From Alnus glutinosa (lineage: Eukaryota > Streptophyta > Magnoliopsida > Fagales > Betulaceae), in contig NC_084888.1 of NCBI RefSeq assembly GCF_958979055.1, positions 12,814,804 through 12,878,803 on the forward strand: a DNA stretch of 64,000 nucleotides, read 5' to 3'. Shown here one piece after another: positions 11,191 to 24,533 of the stretch; within the stretch, counting starts at the first letter, position 1; each line of letters begins with the position of its first letter. The notes below the pieces were generated by a model. That model had not been told where the DNA came from, searched no databases, and saw nothing but the letters and a program-made list of their open reading frames with translations. The position numbers and the translations under genes were made by a program.

Positions 11191-11373
11191 GAATAATACT
11201 ATAAACCATTTTTTTATCTCACAATTATCTCACAATGCCGACATGACAATTCAAACTAACCATTAGATCAGTCATTGTAAAAAGGAAAAGAAAAATTCAA
11301 AGGTTGATTGGGACTGACACGTTAACATTGTAGGCTACTTGTGGATAAAAATATGATATGTATAACATTACTC
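11191..11373. mobile_element. 183-bp MITE with perfect 9-bp target duplication
   Basis: TTGGAAGAT occurs at 11182-11190 and again at 11374-11382, directly flanking the element. Ends GAATAATACTATA and (reverse complement) GAGTAATGTTATA are inverted repeats. A paralogous stretch at about 9563-9590 carries the uninterrupted site (GTTTGGAAGATAATTCTCT), so it serves as an empty-site control. A 9-bp duplication fits a Mutator-type MITE. Confidence 0.85.
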
Positions 11374-11615
11374 TTGGAAGATAATTCTCTCAATACCTTT
11401 TATATATTAACATTAGAAAGTCTTTAAATAGATCGACTACAATGAGATAGCACCAAAACTAATAAAAAATATAATATAAAAATATTTAAAAATTCAATCC
11501 TAAGACAAATCTTAAAGTAACCTAACCCTTAATAAATACAATCATAACTTACCACGACTTCGATCTAATCTTATCTCATCCTATTAATTCCACGGTTTCC
11601 CCCGGTAAAAGTATG

Positions 11616-11811
11616 AGGTTCAATTCTTACATGCATGCATGATTTTTTGACTTGAATTCATTTGAATTGCATTAATTAATTTATTAATTGGCCAATTACG
11701 TCAACTAAGAGACAGGTTCAATTCTTACATGATTTTTTTGACTTGAATTCATATGAATTGCATTAATTTGTTAATTGGCCAAGTACGTCAATTAAGACAC
11801 GTGCTTCAATT
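11616..11811. repeat. 98-bp tandem duplication, diverged
   Basis: Copies beginning at 11616 and 11714 share AGGTTCAATTCTTACATG, TTGACTTGAATTCAT and TTAATTGGCCAA, with small gaps. Non-coding. Confidence 0.8.
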
Positions 11812-12179
11812 CTGGCGGCTAACACACATGCACACACACACATATTATATATATATATATATAGTACAATTGAGTCTCAAAGCATCCGGAAAAATAATCA
11901 CGTGATTAATTAGTTGCGACTTTTAACTCTGCAGTTCATGAAATTAACCATCTCCTCTTTCATGATCCACATATATATACAATTGCACTTCCAAAATTCT
12001 CAAGATTTTATCAAGGGATTTATAAAATTATGTAGTTATTTTTTTGAGGATATCTTCTATAAGGATGGGTTGTAAACTCTTCATTTTATAACAACTAATT
12101 ATAAGTGGACAAATCATAAAAAAAAAAAAAAATACAATAAACATGAAAACACCAAATCCTTTAAAACAAATTAAAGAAT

Positions 12180-12806
12180 AACGGTTTCTAGACACACTTC
12201 ACCGGAATATGGTGGCTTTGGGTGGTGGTCTTCGGCAGATTCCGATGGTTGGGTGTTTGTCTTTTCCCATTGATTTTATCTTTCCTTAGTTTTCTTGGCA
12301 GATCCAGTAGGGTGATGGGGTCTTTGTAAGGAATAAAACTCAAAAAGTGCTCTTTTGTTCATTGGTTTTGTTTTTTTGGTAGATCCAGCTGAACGCCGGT
12401 GCCGGAATCCACGAATTCACCATTGGAATACACTGAAGTCCGCAGCCGTAATCTGCATCTTGGAGCTTGTTCTTTTCAATGAGTATTGATGGACGTAGTT
12501 GAGAATCTCAAATTTGGGGTTGGAAAATATCATGAAGGATTAAATCCTAGGAGTTTTTAGGTTTGAAAGGGTGAGGGAGAACATGGGTTGGACTATTTTG
12601 GGAAAGAGCTTGTGAAGGCAATTGATGGTGGTGGTTTTGAGCTTAGAGGAATGAAGATTGAAGAATGGAAGATAAACGAGCACAGAGTCGTGGTGGCAGT
12701 AATATTTGACTGGTTTGGATGGTTGGTTTGGCTGAAAGATCCGGTGTTTTTATCCTATTATTCTGTTATAGTATTTTTTTTTTTGATTTGTCAAATTTCT
12801 ACTTGA
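12180..12806 (+). other. Unidentified stretch, possible retroelement remnant
   Basis: This is GC-richer and less repetitive than its surroundings and holds one short open stretch (12588-12806) not recognised as any family. Tryptophan- and glycine-rich wording resembles the ORF1 part of plant LINEs, but no diagnostic motif was found. It ends at a 26-bp perfect stem-loop (12807-12832: GGCTGTAAAA, 6-base loop, complement) followed by a run of about 57 T at 12850-12906. No function is assigned. Confidence 0.3.
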
Positions 12807-12848
12807 GGCTGTAAAAGTGGTGTTTTACAGCCCATTCTTATAGAAGGA

Positions 12849-12906
<58 letters not shown>

Positions 12907-12946
12907 CTCTCTTCAAGAGGTCTGACTAGGCAAGAAATCAAGATTT

Positions 12947-13957
12947 TGTTTTTTTTTAACAATAAACTCAGAGCTCCTTGCATTAATACCAACAGACCCG
13001 ATGGCACATCACAGTGAGTAGAAGTACAAACACACGCTACCCACTAAGCCAGAATAATCTGATTTGGGTACTGCCTACAAATAAACAAATATTACAAGAT
13101 CAGGCGTTTGAGCCACTCTCCAACAGTTAAGCACAAATCCAAAAAAAGAGAGGACATATTCGAGCTAAACAAGCCTTAAAACATACCTGTAATATCTGAA
13201 AACCCATAGACAAACTTTAGAAAGATAAAAACAATACAAGGAGCATACAACGAAACATATACTCGATAGAAACCACAAAGCAAGTCAGCATTCGAAAGTA
13301 GCAGTTCTTCGTCGCCGGTGCTTGTTGAACACGCGCCATTCCCATCCATCACCCCTGCGGCAGACGATCGCCAAAACTATCCCCCACCACGACAAAAAAG
13401 ACAAGTCGTGACCCACACGCGTGGTTCTAGAGAAGGAGAACCTTAGAGCGTGCAGGTCACGCGTCGACCACCTGAGACCCACATGGTCATGGCCGGAGGC
13501 GGTAGGACCAGGGAGCTATGGCGAACACCATTGAGATGCGCGTGTCCCGAGAAACTCGGTGAAAGGGCACAGATCTAGCGACGAAAACATAAACAACGAT
13601 GAAGCATAGCTAGAAAAACCCCTCCCCAAACGAATGTCTCTTACTCGTCATTCCTGTCAGAAAAAACACAGAAAAGAAAACACAAACAAACACTCTCAAC
13701 AAGTTCAAGAAACCTGAGAGGACAATCACTTCATAACCCTAAAGGTTAGGAGATAAAACACCCTTGAATCTAACCACGGGGAAGCAAAAAACCTCTTAGG
13801 AGGTCAAAAAAATCACAGGGAAGAGAGAGGCATGGAGCCTCCCTCCCCCCGGGCCACACAGACGAGATCTCTGCTCTCTCTCTCTCTCTCACAGTATCGG
13901 GAGCCTGTCTTTCTAACAAGAGCCCCTAACTCCCGTTAATGGCATTGAAATTCTAAC
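12947..13957 (-). mobile_element. 1-kb non-LTR retroelement with 14-bp target duplication
   Basis: AGAAATCAAGATTT occurs at 12933-12946 and 13958-13971, flanking the element. Read on the minus strand it starts with a GC-rich, GA-repeat-bearing leader and ends in TTATTGTT followed by a short A-run, so it was inserted by target-primed reverse transcription. It holds no reverse transcriptase. It is either a LINE deleted down to its ends or a long SINE-like element mobilised by a LINE. A minus-strand open stretch (13482-13285) is not recognisable. Confidence 0.8.
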
Positions 13958-14775
13958 AGAAATCAAGATTTGACAGAAAAAGAAACAACAAAAATTCGAG
14001 GTTTGAAACCAAGTGGTCAAGTATTTTATTTTTTTTATTGCTGTCATTTTACGTTAATATATACAGCTATCCCTAAAGATTCAAAGAAGTAGCAGAAGAA
14101 ATATAAAAAGACAAGCCCATTTGAGGATTGAAAAATTAAGGAATTATATAAATTATGTCTTTAATTAAGTCCTTAACCTTCCCTTCTCCTTAATCACATG
14201 ATTGTTATTCTGTATCCTTTTGAGTAATGATTCGTACGTAGTTTCGTACTACGTCAGCCGCCGCACGTCTCCATGAACTTCATGGCCTAAAATTCCTACA
14301 CGTTGACTATTAATTTGTCCTTGTTTGTCCTCACCCACAAATCTTTATGAAGATCGACAGAGTTTTTTTATTTTTATATTGTTTTGCTTTTTTTTTTTTT
14401 TTTTTTTTTCTGGGTATATATTTACAAACAAGCTAGCTGAGCAAGAGATCGAGATTAGCTCTCACTTATTGGAATTAATTGGAAAATAATAATGAAAGCA
14501 GGTGCTATATATATAAAGTACATCACGATCGAGAGAATTAATTACTAGTGACATACAAATCTAGAGTACTAGTACAAATATATTTGAGTTGACAAGTATT
14601 TCATAAAATAATTCAACCATCGTACATATATATATATATAGAGAGAGAGATATCTATCTATATATATATATGAAACTTTATGAGCATTACTCTCTTTGAA
14701 CTTAATGATCGAAGGCATTATAATAATTGATTATATAGGCTAGGACGTCCTCACTCCAATGAAGTACCACCATGT

Positions 14776-16163
14776 CTAAGGCTCCCAGCTTGAAGGAAGA
14801 TTAGGGTTTGTGACAAATTGACGGCTTGACAACGATGATGCTGATGAAGAAGACGATGATGTCAACGATGACATGATGGCGTCAATGTACTCCATTTGAT
14901 TGTTGGCCACGTGTGGTTCATGTGTTTGATCATGATTGGAACCAGATGGAAAACATGGGAGTCTAGCCAGTGGGTCAAATATTTCTTGTGAAGAAAATGA
15001 ATATGGCATGCTAATGATCTCACAAAGTTTTGGCATAGGAGCAGGAGGAGGCACTGTTAATGCATGAGGATCCTCATTATAATGCATAGTTCCTCCTATG
15101 CTGAAATTTTGATGTTCTAATGACCAGATGGGCTCACAATTAGAAGAAGAAGAATTTGATGGTGGAGCCACTAAAGGTGGAAAATGAAGCAAATTTGCAC
15201 CAAAATTGGGATTACCATGATCATCAAAGCCCCCTTGAAACGCTGAGGTTGGAGTAGGAAGCTGGTATAGCTGGTCTTGTAATTGAGAGCTCAGGATCCA
15301 ATTATTAGGGTTTGCATTTAGAGAGAAGAAACCTTCCTCTGGAAAGGTGGTGGCTATAGCAGGAACAACAACCTCTTGAGAGATGACCTTCTTCTTTATG
15401 CTTGAATTCCAGAAGTTCTTAACCTCATTATCTGTTCTTCCTGGTAGGTGCTTGGCTATCTGTGCCCACCTGTCCATGATGATGATGGAAATAATTAATA
15501 GTGATAATGAAGAAGAATAAACAAGAGGAGGAAGAAGATCGATGAAAAAGCTAGCTAGCTTAATTACCTGTTTCCTAGAATGCTATGGAGTTCAATGATG
15601 AGTGTTGCTTCTTCGGGGGAGAAGCTCCCTCGTTTTAGGTCAGGTCTGAGATAATTTATCCACCTTAGTCTACAGCTCTTTCCACATCTCTGAAGGCCTG
15701 CATCGCACAACCAAACAAGATTAATTAGAAGAAAGAGATCGAACTGCTATTTAGCATAGTACTTCTGTACGTGTTTATCTGACACAATTTTCTAAAAAAT
15801 CAGCCATTGAATCGACGTTTGATAGAAAGAAAGAAAAACACTCGAAATGCTGATTTTTAAACAAATTGTATAAAAGAGGACGAAGTACAAGAGTATGCGG
15901 TTTAGACTTACTCTAAGAAAAATAATAGAACATACATATCATGGCCGGGAACATGATCTTATGATTTTTGGAGTTCTGAACAAATTAAAAAGTGTTTTGA
16001 AAGAGAGAGAGAGAGGGAGAAAAACGCTACCAGCAAGTTTAGGGACAGAGCTCCAGCAACCATGGCCGTAGGTTGAAATGTAATTGATGAGTTTTTCATC
16101 TTCCTCTGGTGACCAGAGCCCCCTCTTCACCTTCTGCTTGTTGCAGCACGAGTGATGTCCCAT
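14776..16163 (-). CDS. R2R3-MYB transcription factor, MYB26-like
   Basis: Three exons, 16163-16031 (133 bp), 15697-15568 (130 bp) and 15469-14776, with introns of 333 and 98 bp, encode 318 residues. The first two exon lengths are those of typical plant R2R3-MYB genes. R2 spans about residues 14-62 with W17, W37 and W57; R3 spans about 67-113 with F70, W89 and W108. The N-terminus [20 protein letters not shown] and the R3 end [16 protein letters not shown] are very close to Arabidopsis MYB26 (MALE STERILE 35), which drives secondary wall thickening in the anther endothecium. The MYB46/83/103 group is more distant. The C-terminal half is not conserved in recognisable motifs and ends in a serine-rich tract ([16 protein letters not shown]). 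No clear bHLH-interaction motif is seen in R3. A nuclear DNA-binding role is firm; the exact orthologue is inference. Confidence 0.93.

Positions 16164-16164
<1 letters not shown>

Positions 16165-16198
<34 letters not shown>
16165..16198. repeat. CT/GA microsatellite in the MYB 5' leader
   Basis: A run of CT on the plus strand (GA on the coding strand) starts just upstream of the ATG and probably lies in the 5' UTR. A further GA tract is at 16375-16410. Confidence 0.85.
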
Positions 16199-16200
<2 letters not shown>

Positions 16201-16328
16201 GTACACACACAAAAGCAGTAGTGCAGTCAATGGCAGATCAAGGTTATAAGTATCTGGGGAATCATGAGTTTAATAAAAAGAATAAATAGAGAGAGAAAAT
16301 AAAGGAAAACAGAGAAAGGCAGCTCGAT

Positions 16329-16335
16329 CTATATA
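16329..16335 (-). promoter_or_regulatory. Candidate TATA box of the MYB26-like gene
   Basis: GGTATATAG on the minus strand lies about 170 bp upstream of the start codon. The leader length would fit, but no start site can be confirmed from sequence. Confidence 0.3.
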
Positions 16336-16375
16336 CCTCTCTAGCTAGCTTTTGCCCTAGGAGATCAGTTCTGAA

Positions 16376-16411
<36 letters not shown>

Positions 16412-16898
16412 GCTATGAATTTAATGGAAGAGCTGTACCATGGTGGCCCAGTTAGGGCTTGTAGGAAAAGGCTAAAAGTTGCAGTATCCTCTGTAAGAGC
16501 TGCATTGCTTATAATGGATCCCATCCTTCTTTGCTCTCGATCTCGTGTCATACATGCAGGCCGGTGGGGGGGTCCATCTGTACGTACGTGTTGATATGCC
16601 CCACTTTGGACATATCTAGGATTCTTCATCAAGCAAACATTTCTGATCGTCGACCCTTCACCCTCTAGATTGGACTTTTTGAGGATGGCAATAATTATAC
16701 ATTGTTAGGGCAACCTCAGCCGATCATCTCCTCTGATTGCATATATGCAACTGCATATTTGCTGCTTTTTTTATTGCACATCTTGATGATCATTGGATGT
16801 TAAACTAGTAAATTTGCCTAACCTTTGTCGTTTGGTGAAATGCCTAGCTAACAAAGAAAAAACAGATCGAAGAAGATCGAGAAGATAGAATTTCTTTT

Positions 16899-16945
<47 letters not shown>

Positions 16946-17298
16946 TTAATTAATTAAATATTAGTTTTTGTATCAATTCATCGATCAACTCCATTTTCAA
17001 CTCGAGTCTGTGGATCCTCACCACCTAATCGGAGTCGGTCAAATACTTTCACTCATTCTCCGGCCTCCATCCCACAATAGGGTAGTCTACTTTCTTTTTT
17101 ACTATGTTCGAGAATAAATACAAGTTTTCAAAAGAAAAACATTTACTAATTTGTAAATTTGGAACCATATTTTTATTTAAATTTGGACTCATATTTCTAT
17201 ATATTTCCAAATTTAAATTAGCATTTTTAGTCTAAGACTATCTTAAACAGAATATGTGTAACTAAAACACCCACACGTATATAGAGTAATGCTATGTC

Positions 17299-17425
17299 TG
17301 TTTTAGTGTAAAATTATTTTTTAAAAGTATTTTTTGTATTTTTTGGTGTTTCATGCGATTGAAAATAATAACCAACAAAAAATATTTTCGGTTTGTCTGA
17401 AAAAGCATATTTAATTTCCATAAAA

Positions 17426-17475
<50 letters not shown>

Positions 17476-17755
17476 GAAAAACCGTAAACCATCTTTTGAA
17501 TTTGAACTTCTCATTATCAAATCGCTGGACTACCGTCGAAACTTGTTGAAACTCAAATTTTTAGGTTAATATTTTTATGTTCTGAATAAAAATTAATTTA
17601 TATATGTTAATATGATTGAATAAAAATATAAAAAATATTTGTGAATTTCCGTACGCGTCAAACGCCGAAAATGTTTTCTGCAGAAAACATTTTCTTGAAA
17701 AATATATGATTTTCCAAAAAACATTTTCCAATGAAAAACATTTTACGTCAAAACA
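17299..17755. mobile_element. MITE-like element bounded by inexact inverted repeats
   Basis: The left end TGTTTTAGTGTAAAATTATT and the reverse complement of the right end TGTTTTGACGTAAAATGTTT match at about 15 of 20 positions. No coding content; a T-run of nearly 40 bases is inside. Target duplication not clear. Confidence 0.5.
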
Positions 17756-17767
17756 AATGGAGTCAAG

Positions 17768-17952
17768 AGTAATGCTACATACTATACTTCCATCCAACTG
17801 TGTTGGTGTGACAGGGCCTATTACGTACCCTTTGTTTTTAAAAAAATAAAATAAAAAATCAAAGGCCTGATAAATACTGCTTCATCAATACAGACTATAC
17901 ATGCAGTAGGGTGTGGTTGAGATGAGAGTGTACGTAGTATATAGCATTTCTC
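17768..17952. mobile_element. Small MITE with AGTAATGCTACATACTA ends
   Basis: The left end GAGTAATGCTACATACTATA faces the right end whose reverse complement is GAGAAATGCTATATACTACG. The ends resemble those of the 183-bp MITE at 11191, so both may belong to one Mutator-type group. The flanks do not give a convincing duplication. Confidence 0.55.
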
Positions 17953-18124
17953 ATAGTCATAGAATTAATTATGCTAGAAACTACATTTTTATCTCACAAT
18001 GTTAATAATGTCAGCACCAAACAACTCTTTGATCAATCAAAAAAAAAATAAGGAATAATTGAGACTGTCACTTCAGTATGGTATATGATAATTGTTGAAT
18101 AAAAATGTGTTTTCTAGCCTTACG

Positions 18125-18158
<34 letters not shown>

Positions 18159-20214
18159 AAAAATAATATTATAATTATTTCACTTTTTCTCTTCCAAAGT
18201 GAATTTTTTTTATTATGTACATAATATATTAACCTATTCCCAACGGTTGCCGCAAATGCAGTCAATGTCGGTGATACTCGGTCCCCTGTTTTACACGTGT
18301 TCTCCTTTGGGGGAGGAATTTTTATATAATTGGGTGTAGCGCTACCCCTGTAATACCTGTGCCCTATATATTGACAAGAAAATACTACCGTATAATGTAT
18401 ATTTGCCACGTTTGTTAATTTGACGGTTTTAAAGTGTTAATTGTTAAAAATATTAATTAATTAAAGGGATAATTGTATCATTGGTCCTTGGAGTTGGTCT
18501 AAATTACGAATCACTCTCCGAACCTATTTTTCAATTCATTCACCAAGTAAACAAAGTCCGTTAGTAGATTACAATACAAATGATATTTAGATGTTGTCAA
18601 TGGGTTCTGTTAATTTAGTGGACCAAAAAGGGGTAATTAGTTTAAACTTTTTAGATAAATTATGATTTAATATGCATAGTATTAAAATCAAATCGATGTC
18701 TTAATTATAAGTTCGAATCTTGACTTTCTAATTTATTTTAAATTTTCAATTAAAATATTTCACGTGTCATTCAATTTGGTCTTATTCGGTCCCATACGCA
18801 AGTGAAAATATAAAATATTAATTAAATAACTAAATTTATATATTTTTTTACTAACTTTTAAGATATTCAGTGATTTAATATTAATTAATAGCTCCAACAG
18901 TGCCCGAAAAAGTCTAGTGCATGCATGTGTGGCGGCATTCGATCGTCGAGTACTTTGGTAAAAAAATAGTTATGATCAGTATATTCTTTTAACCAAAGTC
19001 CACCTCTTTGACGAGATAGGAAATCTCAATTCTCTTCTTACCTTACTAAGAGCATTTACAATGGATTTTCTATATTTTTATTTAATATAATTAACCAAAA
19101 TCCAATTTTTTTAGTTAATGATCACTTTTTCAAATGCATTAATACATCATATTATCTAATTCTTTCTCTATATAATTTAAATATATATATATTTTTTTTA
19201 TTTCATTTTTCAAACATATATTTACTCATTGATAAAAGAAAGAGAAATACATAAGAGAGGAGAAAAACATAAAATATATATTTTATTTTCCCTAAAATTG
19301 GAGAGTATTTTCGGAATTTTTACAAATCTCGTTAGGATTTAGCGAAAAATCCTAACGGTTACGAATGCGTGAAATTGAAAAACAGTGAAAGACAAATACA
19401 CTAAATTGAGAATTTTTGAAATTTAAGGAGGTGATTAATTGTACATGTAATGAAAATTAAATTCAAAGGAGTTAAGCGAAAGTTTTCCCATAATTTTTTT
19501 TTTTACGTTAATTGGTGATCACGGAATTACCCACCTCCCAATATATATTCCATATTGCATTAATTTGAAAAAGGAAAAAGAAAACAATTTTTTTCAATTA
19601 ATTTCCTTTTCTTCTAGAACTTTCATATATGAAGTTAGGTATATAGCAGTTTGGTAAAATGAACGTACGTTAGCAGTAGATAATGTTCCTCCAAAGCCTG
19701 TTACGTACGATTATTTCTTTCGCTAAATAAAGAAATTAAACAAACTAAAATTTAGATAGAGGAAGAACAACGTACAATATTATATAGTGATCATATTAAT
19801 TAACGAAGCACTCATTCCTTAATCATGTAAATTTATGACATAATATGACAATATATACATATGTTTGGTTTCTAAGTTTTGTCGTACTAAAGTCTTCATC
19901 ATGAGGATGGGGGTGATCGAAGACGACAAAAAACGAGGAATATTATTGAGAATGATGATTGATTGTGGTTGAAAGAATGTATATATCAGTATCACGTAAA
20001 TGCATATGAGACAAGCTTTTTAATCATGACCCGGCCTCAATAACGATAATAGAGATGATAGTGATCGACGATGATGAGAATTGAACAATGGTGGTCATCG
20101 ATTAACGACGATATATACTTTGAGACTCAAGCCAATTAACGATCGATCCAACCAAATTGAAATGAAAAAGTATTTAATTTGGGAGGCTTCTTCTTCTTCC
20201 TTCTCTTTCTTTCT

Positions 20215-20256
<42 letters not shown>

Positions 20257-21939
20257 AGTGTTTTGATACGATATAAATGCTAGTTAAAACAGTTTTTATG
20301 TTTTGAAGAGCGTTTTGTGTTTTGGATTTGGATTGTTTGTTATTATATATATGTTTGGCTTGACAACGGATTGATAATAAAAAGACCAAAAGAAAAACAA
20401 GACAAAACCCTTAACAAATATTGCATGCCCTAGTCTTTTATGTTAAAGACAAACAAAATAAGAGGAGTGTTGTTATCGTGCACAATGACAACGATGAATA
20501 ATATGGATTAATGAAAAAGAGAGGGAGCAAGAGAAAATCTAGATACAGATTTAATTACGTGGTTCGACAATGTGTTTATGTTCACAATAGTGCGGTTATA
20601 ATCAATAATGATTTAGGGTTACAATATAATATATTTATAACAAAATCTTACTATATAGCCACTATACTAATGCTCTCGTATTACTCTCTATATATGCCTA
20701 CGAAAATATGAGCCACTTGTTCCAACAAAGAGTGTCATGCAATGGTATATAGGAGAATGACGCTTTGGCCGTTAAAGACACAAAATAAGATGGGGATTAA
20801 TTAAGATGTCCCTTGTCTTTGTAAAAAGGGTCAAAATTCATCAATTACTTCTTTTCTTATTTATTTTTTTGGAAAGCTCAACTTATTTTTTTTTTTTGAA
20901 TTTTCTTCGCTTTTGCAATCACATGTTTAAAGTTAAAAAATTCTTAGTTTAATATATCTAAATTTTAATTTTTTTTGTAATGCCACCCTCATGTTAGGAG
21001 GATATTTTGTTAAATCATGAGGAAATGATTTTATTTATTTTTTAATTTGTCTTTTTAATCAGATAAGTGCTGAAATTCCTGAAGTCCATCTATCAAACCT
21101 AGCCTTTCAATATTTAACATATCACCAATAACAAATATAGATAATATTTGTCCTTTTCTCTTGTTATGAATTTTCAAAGTTATACCTTAATGAGAATGAA
21201 AACTGGTAGACGTAAGAAGCTTCTAATTGGCAAAAACTTTTTTAGGTCGGTATCATTACTTGGGTCGTGATAACATTTCACCATTACAGTAACACCTCTT
21301 TAGAAAACAACTACTTATATATTGATCGACGACCGTCGTAAATTAACCAGATTGAAGGAATGTGAAGGTTAATTAACAGGAGATGATCGGCTGGGGCTAA
21401 TTAATGTTCTTTATGTGCATAAGATTATGTGTTTGATAACCCTATTTAAGAGCTGTTTTTTGTATTTTGGTTAAATGTTTTGATATGACATAAAGGTGAA
21501 ATATATTTTAAATTTTTTGCGGGTATTTTGTGATGAAAGTTAATTTGTTTGTTAATGTTATGACTTTTTTTTTTTTTTTTTTTTTGGTAGAAAGGAAAAT
21601 TAAAAGAGAAAGTTGATTAGCAAACACTCCATATTTCCTACTTCTTTATGTACCCAACCTATATATGTAGCTTCAAAGTTTTAGAAATCTAGAAATCAAG
21701 CCTTGCATGTAGTATTATTTTCTCATATTTCCTTTCTCTTTCTTTTTGCCCTTGCCTGATAGCTAGTGATAGGCATCCAAATGGAGCTGAGTGAGAAGTT
21801 AGCTAGCTAGTTAAACTTCTTTCTGGCTATTCCCTAAAACAAAAGGCTAGGGAAAGAGAGAAGAGAAAACGTTTCTTTCCCTTCATCTACATTCCCAGCC
21901 ACAGTACGAAACAATAATGTGAATCTACAACATTTTGTT

Positions 21940-22565
21940 AATTAGAATATATATAGGACCTTCATATTAGGTTTAAGAGATTTTTCTTAATTATTAAAAT
22001 ATTTATTATAGAGGCGTGGTTGTGATCAAATTAATTCTTACAACTCCCCCCCCCCCTTTTTTTTTAAACCCACCAGTGACCATCCGGCATTCCAGCCTAG
22101 CCACCACCGACCACCGACCAATCCATACTACTGTTGGTGTTGTACCAAGCGGTCTTCACCATACTCGGTGATCTTCCACCGCCATGTACGACGATCCTTC
22201 ACCGTTTTCTGCTAGCATCACTAGATATCCATCCGGTTTCATGCCATATTTTGCTTTGTGTCGCACTTGATTCTAGCTCATTTGAGGTCACATCCAGCTT
22301 TTTTCTACTACCGCACACGATTCCCATCTGCTTCATCAACGTATCTGAAGTTCGAGCTTACGCTCAATTTTATTTTTAGTCACACCAGATCCACTTCAGC
22401 AAAAAAAAAAAATAAATAAAGAAAAAGAAGAAAAAGGACTGTCTTTTAAAAAAAAAAAAGGTCAATTAGTTTTCTTTCTAAACTCAAGTTTTCGCCTTGA
22501 TTTTGAAGGGGAATATTAGAATATAGGACTTCCATATTAGGTTTGAGAGATTTCCAAGTTAATTA
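21940..22565. repeat. Direct repeats of about 50 bp flanking a 500-bp stretch
   Basis: TATTAGGTTTAAGAGATTT at about 21966 and TATTAGGTTTGAGAGATTT at about 22533 sit in longer similar stretches beginning with TTAGAATATA. Between them is a C-run/T-run followed by GC-richer sequence (22030-22400) without a recognisable gene. It could be a small insertion or a duplicated edge of a repeat. Confidence 0.4.
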
Positions 22566-22699
22566 TAAGAGCAAAATCTATCATTTTTAAATCCCGTTTC
22601 TCTCTTGCTTCCATTGTTTTCTTCCATTTTATATTTCATTACAAATTTCTACTCATTTTCAAGCATGTCGCTTTAGTTACATGATTCAAACCAGAATAT

Positions 22700-22962
22700 A
22701 GAGTGTGTTTGCTAAAGATTGTTGAGATTTTTTGAATAGTAGTAAAAAGTGATTGATGTGGTATAAAGTAAAAAGAATTTGTATAGAAAAGTGACAAAAG
22801 TTTTGTTTTGTAGTAAATTTTTCTATTTGAATAATAAAAAAAAAATAATTGATGTGATATAAAAACTGAAAACAGTTAAAATGTTTTGAAGTTGATTTTT
22901 TTTTTTATTTTTTTTTAAAAAAAGAGAAGTGAAAATAAGGAGAGGGGAAAGCAAAGTCATAA
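22700..22962. repeat. MITE-like repeat, copy 2 (family of 10681-10935)
   Basis: It shares with the first copy, in the same order, AAGTGATTGATGTG, TTGTAGTAAATTTTT, ATTGATGTGATATAAAAA, GTTTTGAAGTTGAT and GAAGTGAAAATAAGG. Non-coding. Confidence 0.65.
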
Positions 22963-24533
22963 TCTTGCATTTACCGATGAGAACTAATTAATGATGTTAT
23001 GGGATGTTGATGTTATAAGTGTTGCACTAATTCAGATGGAATATCTCCCTTTTTGGGTGTTTTGTTTTTGTTTTTCCTTCTTGGTTCTTTGAATTTGAAA
23101 ATCTTTGTTAAAACAGGCTTAACTTAATCAGTGTCAAAGCATAATTAAGTACATACCATTATTTAAATGAATAATGATGAGAATTCCTGCATATATATAT
23201 ATAGAGCAAACTCCTTATGGGTTCACTGTAAACATGTTTCACGTACAGGCAAAAACACTTCACTGATAAAGGTAGTAATGGGGACAAGGGGGAGAATATA
23301 TAGAATCACAACCTTTCTGTGTATGGGCCTGCAAATATATAATTTGAAACGTTGAAAATTAAGCAATCCCCAAAAAAGTATATGCCTTCACATTCTGTTC
23401 AAGGTTACTTGTAAATGTGTTTTACTTGAATAATCAAATAGCTGCTTTTGTCTAATCTTGATTGGCTGCTCTTGAAGTGATTTATCTACAACTAATCAAA
23501 AGATGACTTATTTTCGATTGGTGCCAAGTTGGAAAGCTTATCCAATTAACTCTATTCTAATTAGACTAATTAGTTGATTTACTACCATTATCCAGACTTG
23601 ATAAGATCACTACTTTATGCAGTTAATTACTAGTATCTCCATTTTTTCACTGCTCCAAGCAGGAAGAAGGAAACATATAATATTTCCCAATATACCATTA
23701 CTGCAACCGTTCTGGACGGCTGCAGATATCCCTTCAAAAAACTACACTTATCCCATCAAACTACCACCAAAAACATTTTAAATAGCGTCGCACGTTGTAG
23801 TTTAAGGAGTGAGCGTGCGTAGTTTCCGTTAATCTTCTTTTAAGGATTAAATTGGTACGTGTGGCATGTGTGTGCACAACAGCACAAGAATATATCAGCA
23901 AACATGTAGCCCCCATTAGTTGTTTAACCCCATGTATGTATATTCTTTGTACAGATTTGACAAACAAGTTGAAACCCGAATTGGCACGGTAATTTGAAAA
24001 GGAAATAAGATTAAAGGCAATGCTTTCTTGTGGTGAAACAGGCTGCCAAGCACCTATGACTTCACATTATTTGTTGCTTCTGAAAGAAAAAGTAAGAGTT
24101 TGGAATGCTTATGATGGAAGAAATAGAAACCCAGAATTAAAAAAGAAAAAAAAAAAAAAAAAAAAAGATTCTTGATTTATTGTTTGCACATGCAACAATT
24201 AATAGCACCAGACTCTTTTGCTTTATTTGTTGAGCCATCATGGGATACCAGATGTTAGTGATGTTTGTTTTTTCCCAACTCACTGAGGAATCAAAAACAA
24301 GTACATGAAAGACTGGCCGGTTATTTTCTGTGTCTTTTCTTGAATAAGATCGATTTTGGTATGGGTCCTTTTCCCTCCAATTTAAATTAATTTATTCTAA
24401 CAACAACTTATTTTTTTTCTTCTTCTAAGCCTTGATCTTTTGCAACCTAGCTAATCTTTTAAAAACAAGTTAATTAATTCAGTACTCTAATATGTATGAC
24501 TGAACTGAAAAATTGATTAAAAAAGAAAAATGA

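Noticed and set aside
12825..13007. Open stretch with a poly-lysine run
   Set aside because: It is the translation of a run of about 57 T; no gene.
16357..16632. 91-codon minus-strand open stretch upstream of the MYB gene
   Set aside because: Ends in a Ser-Leu reading of a GA repeat, no conserved domain; considered as an upstream reading frame but not supported.
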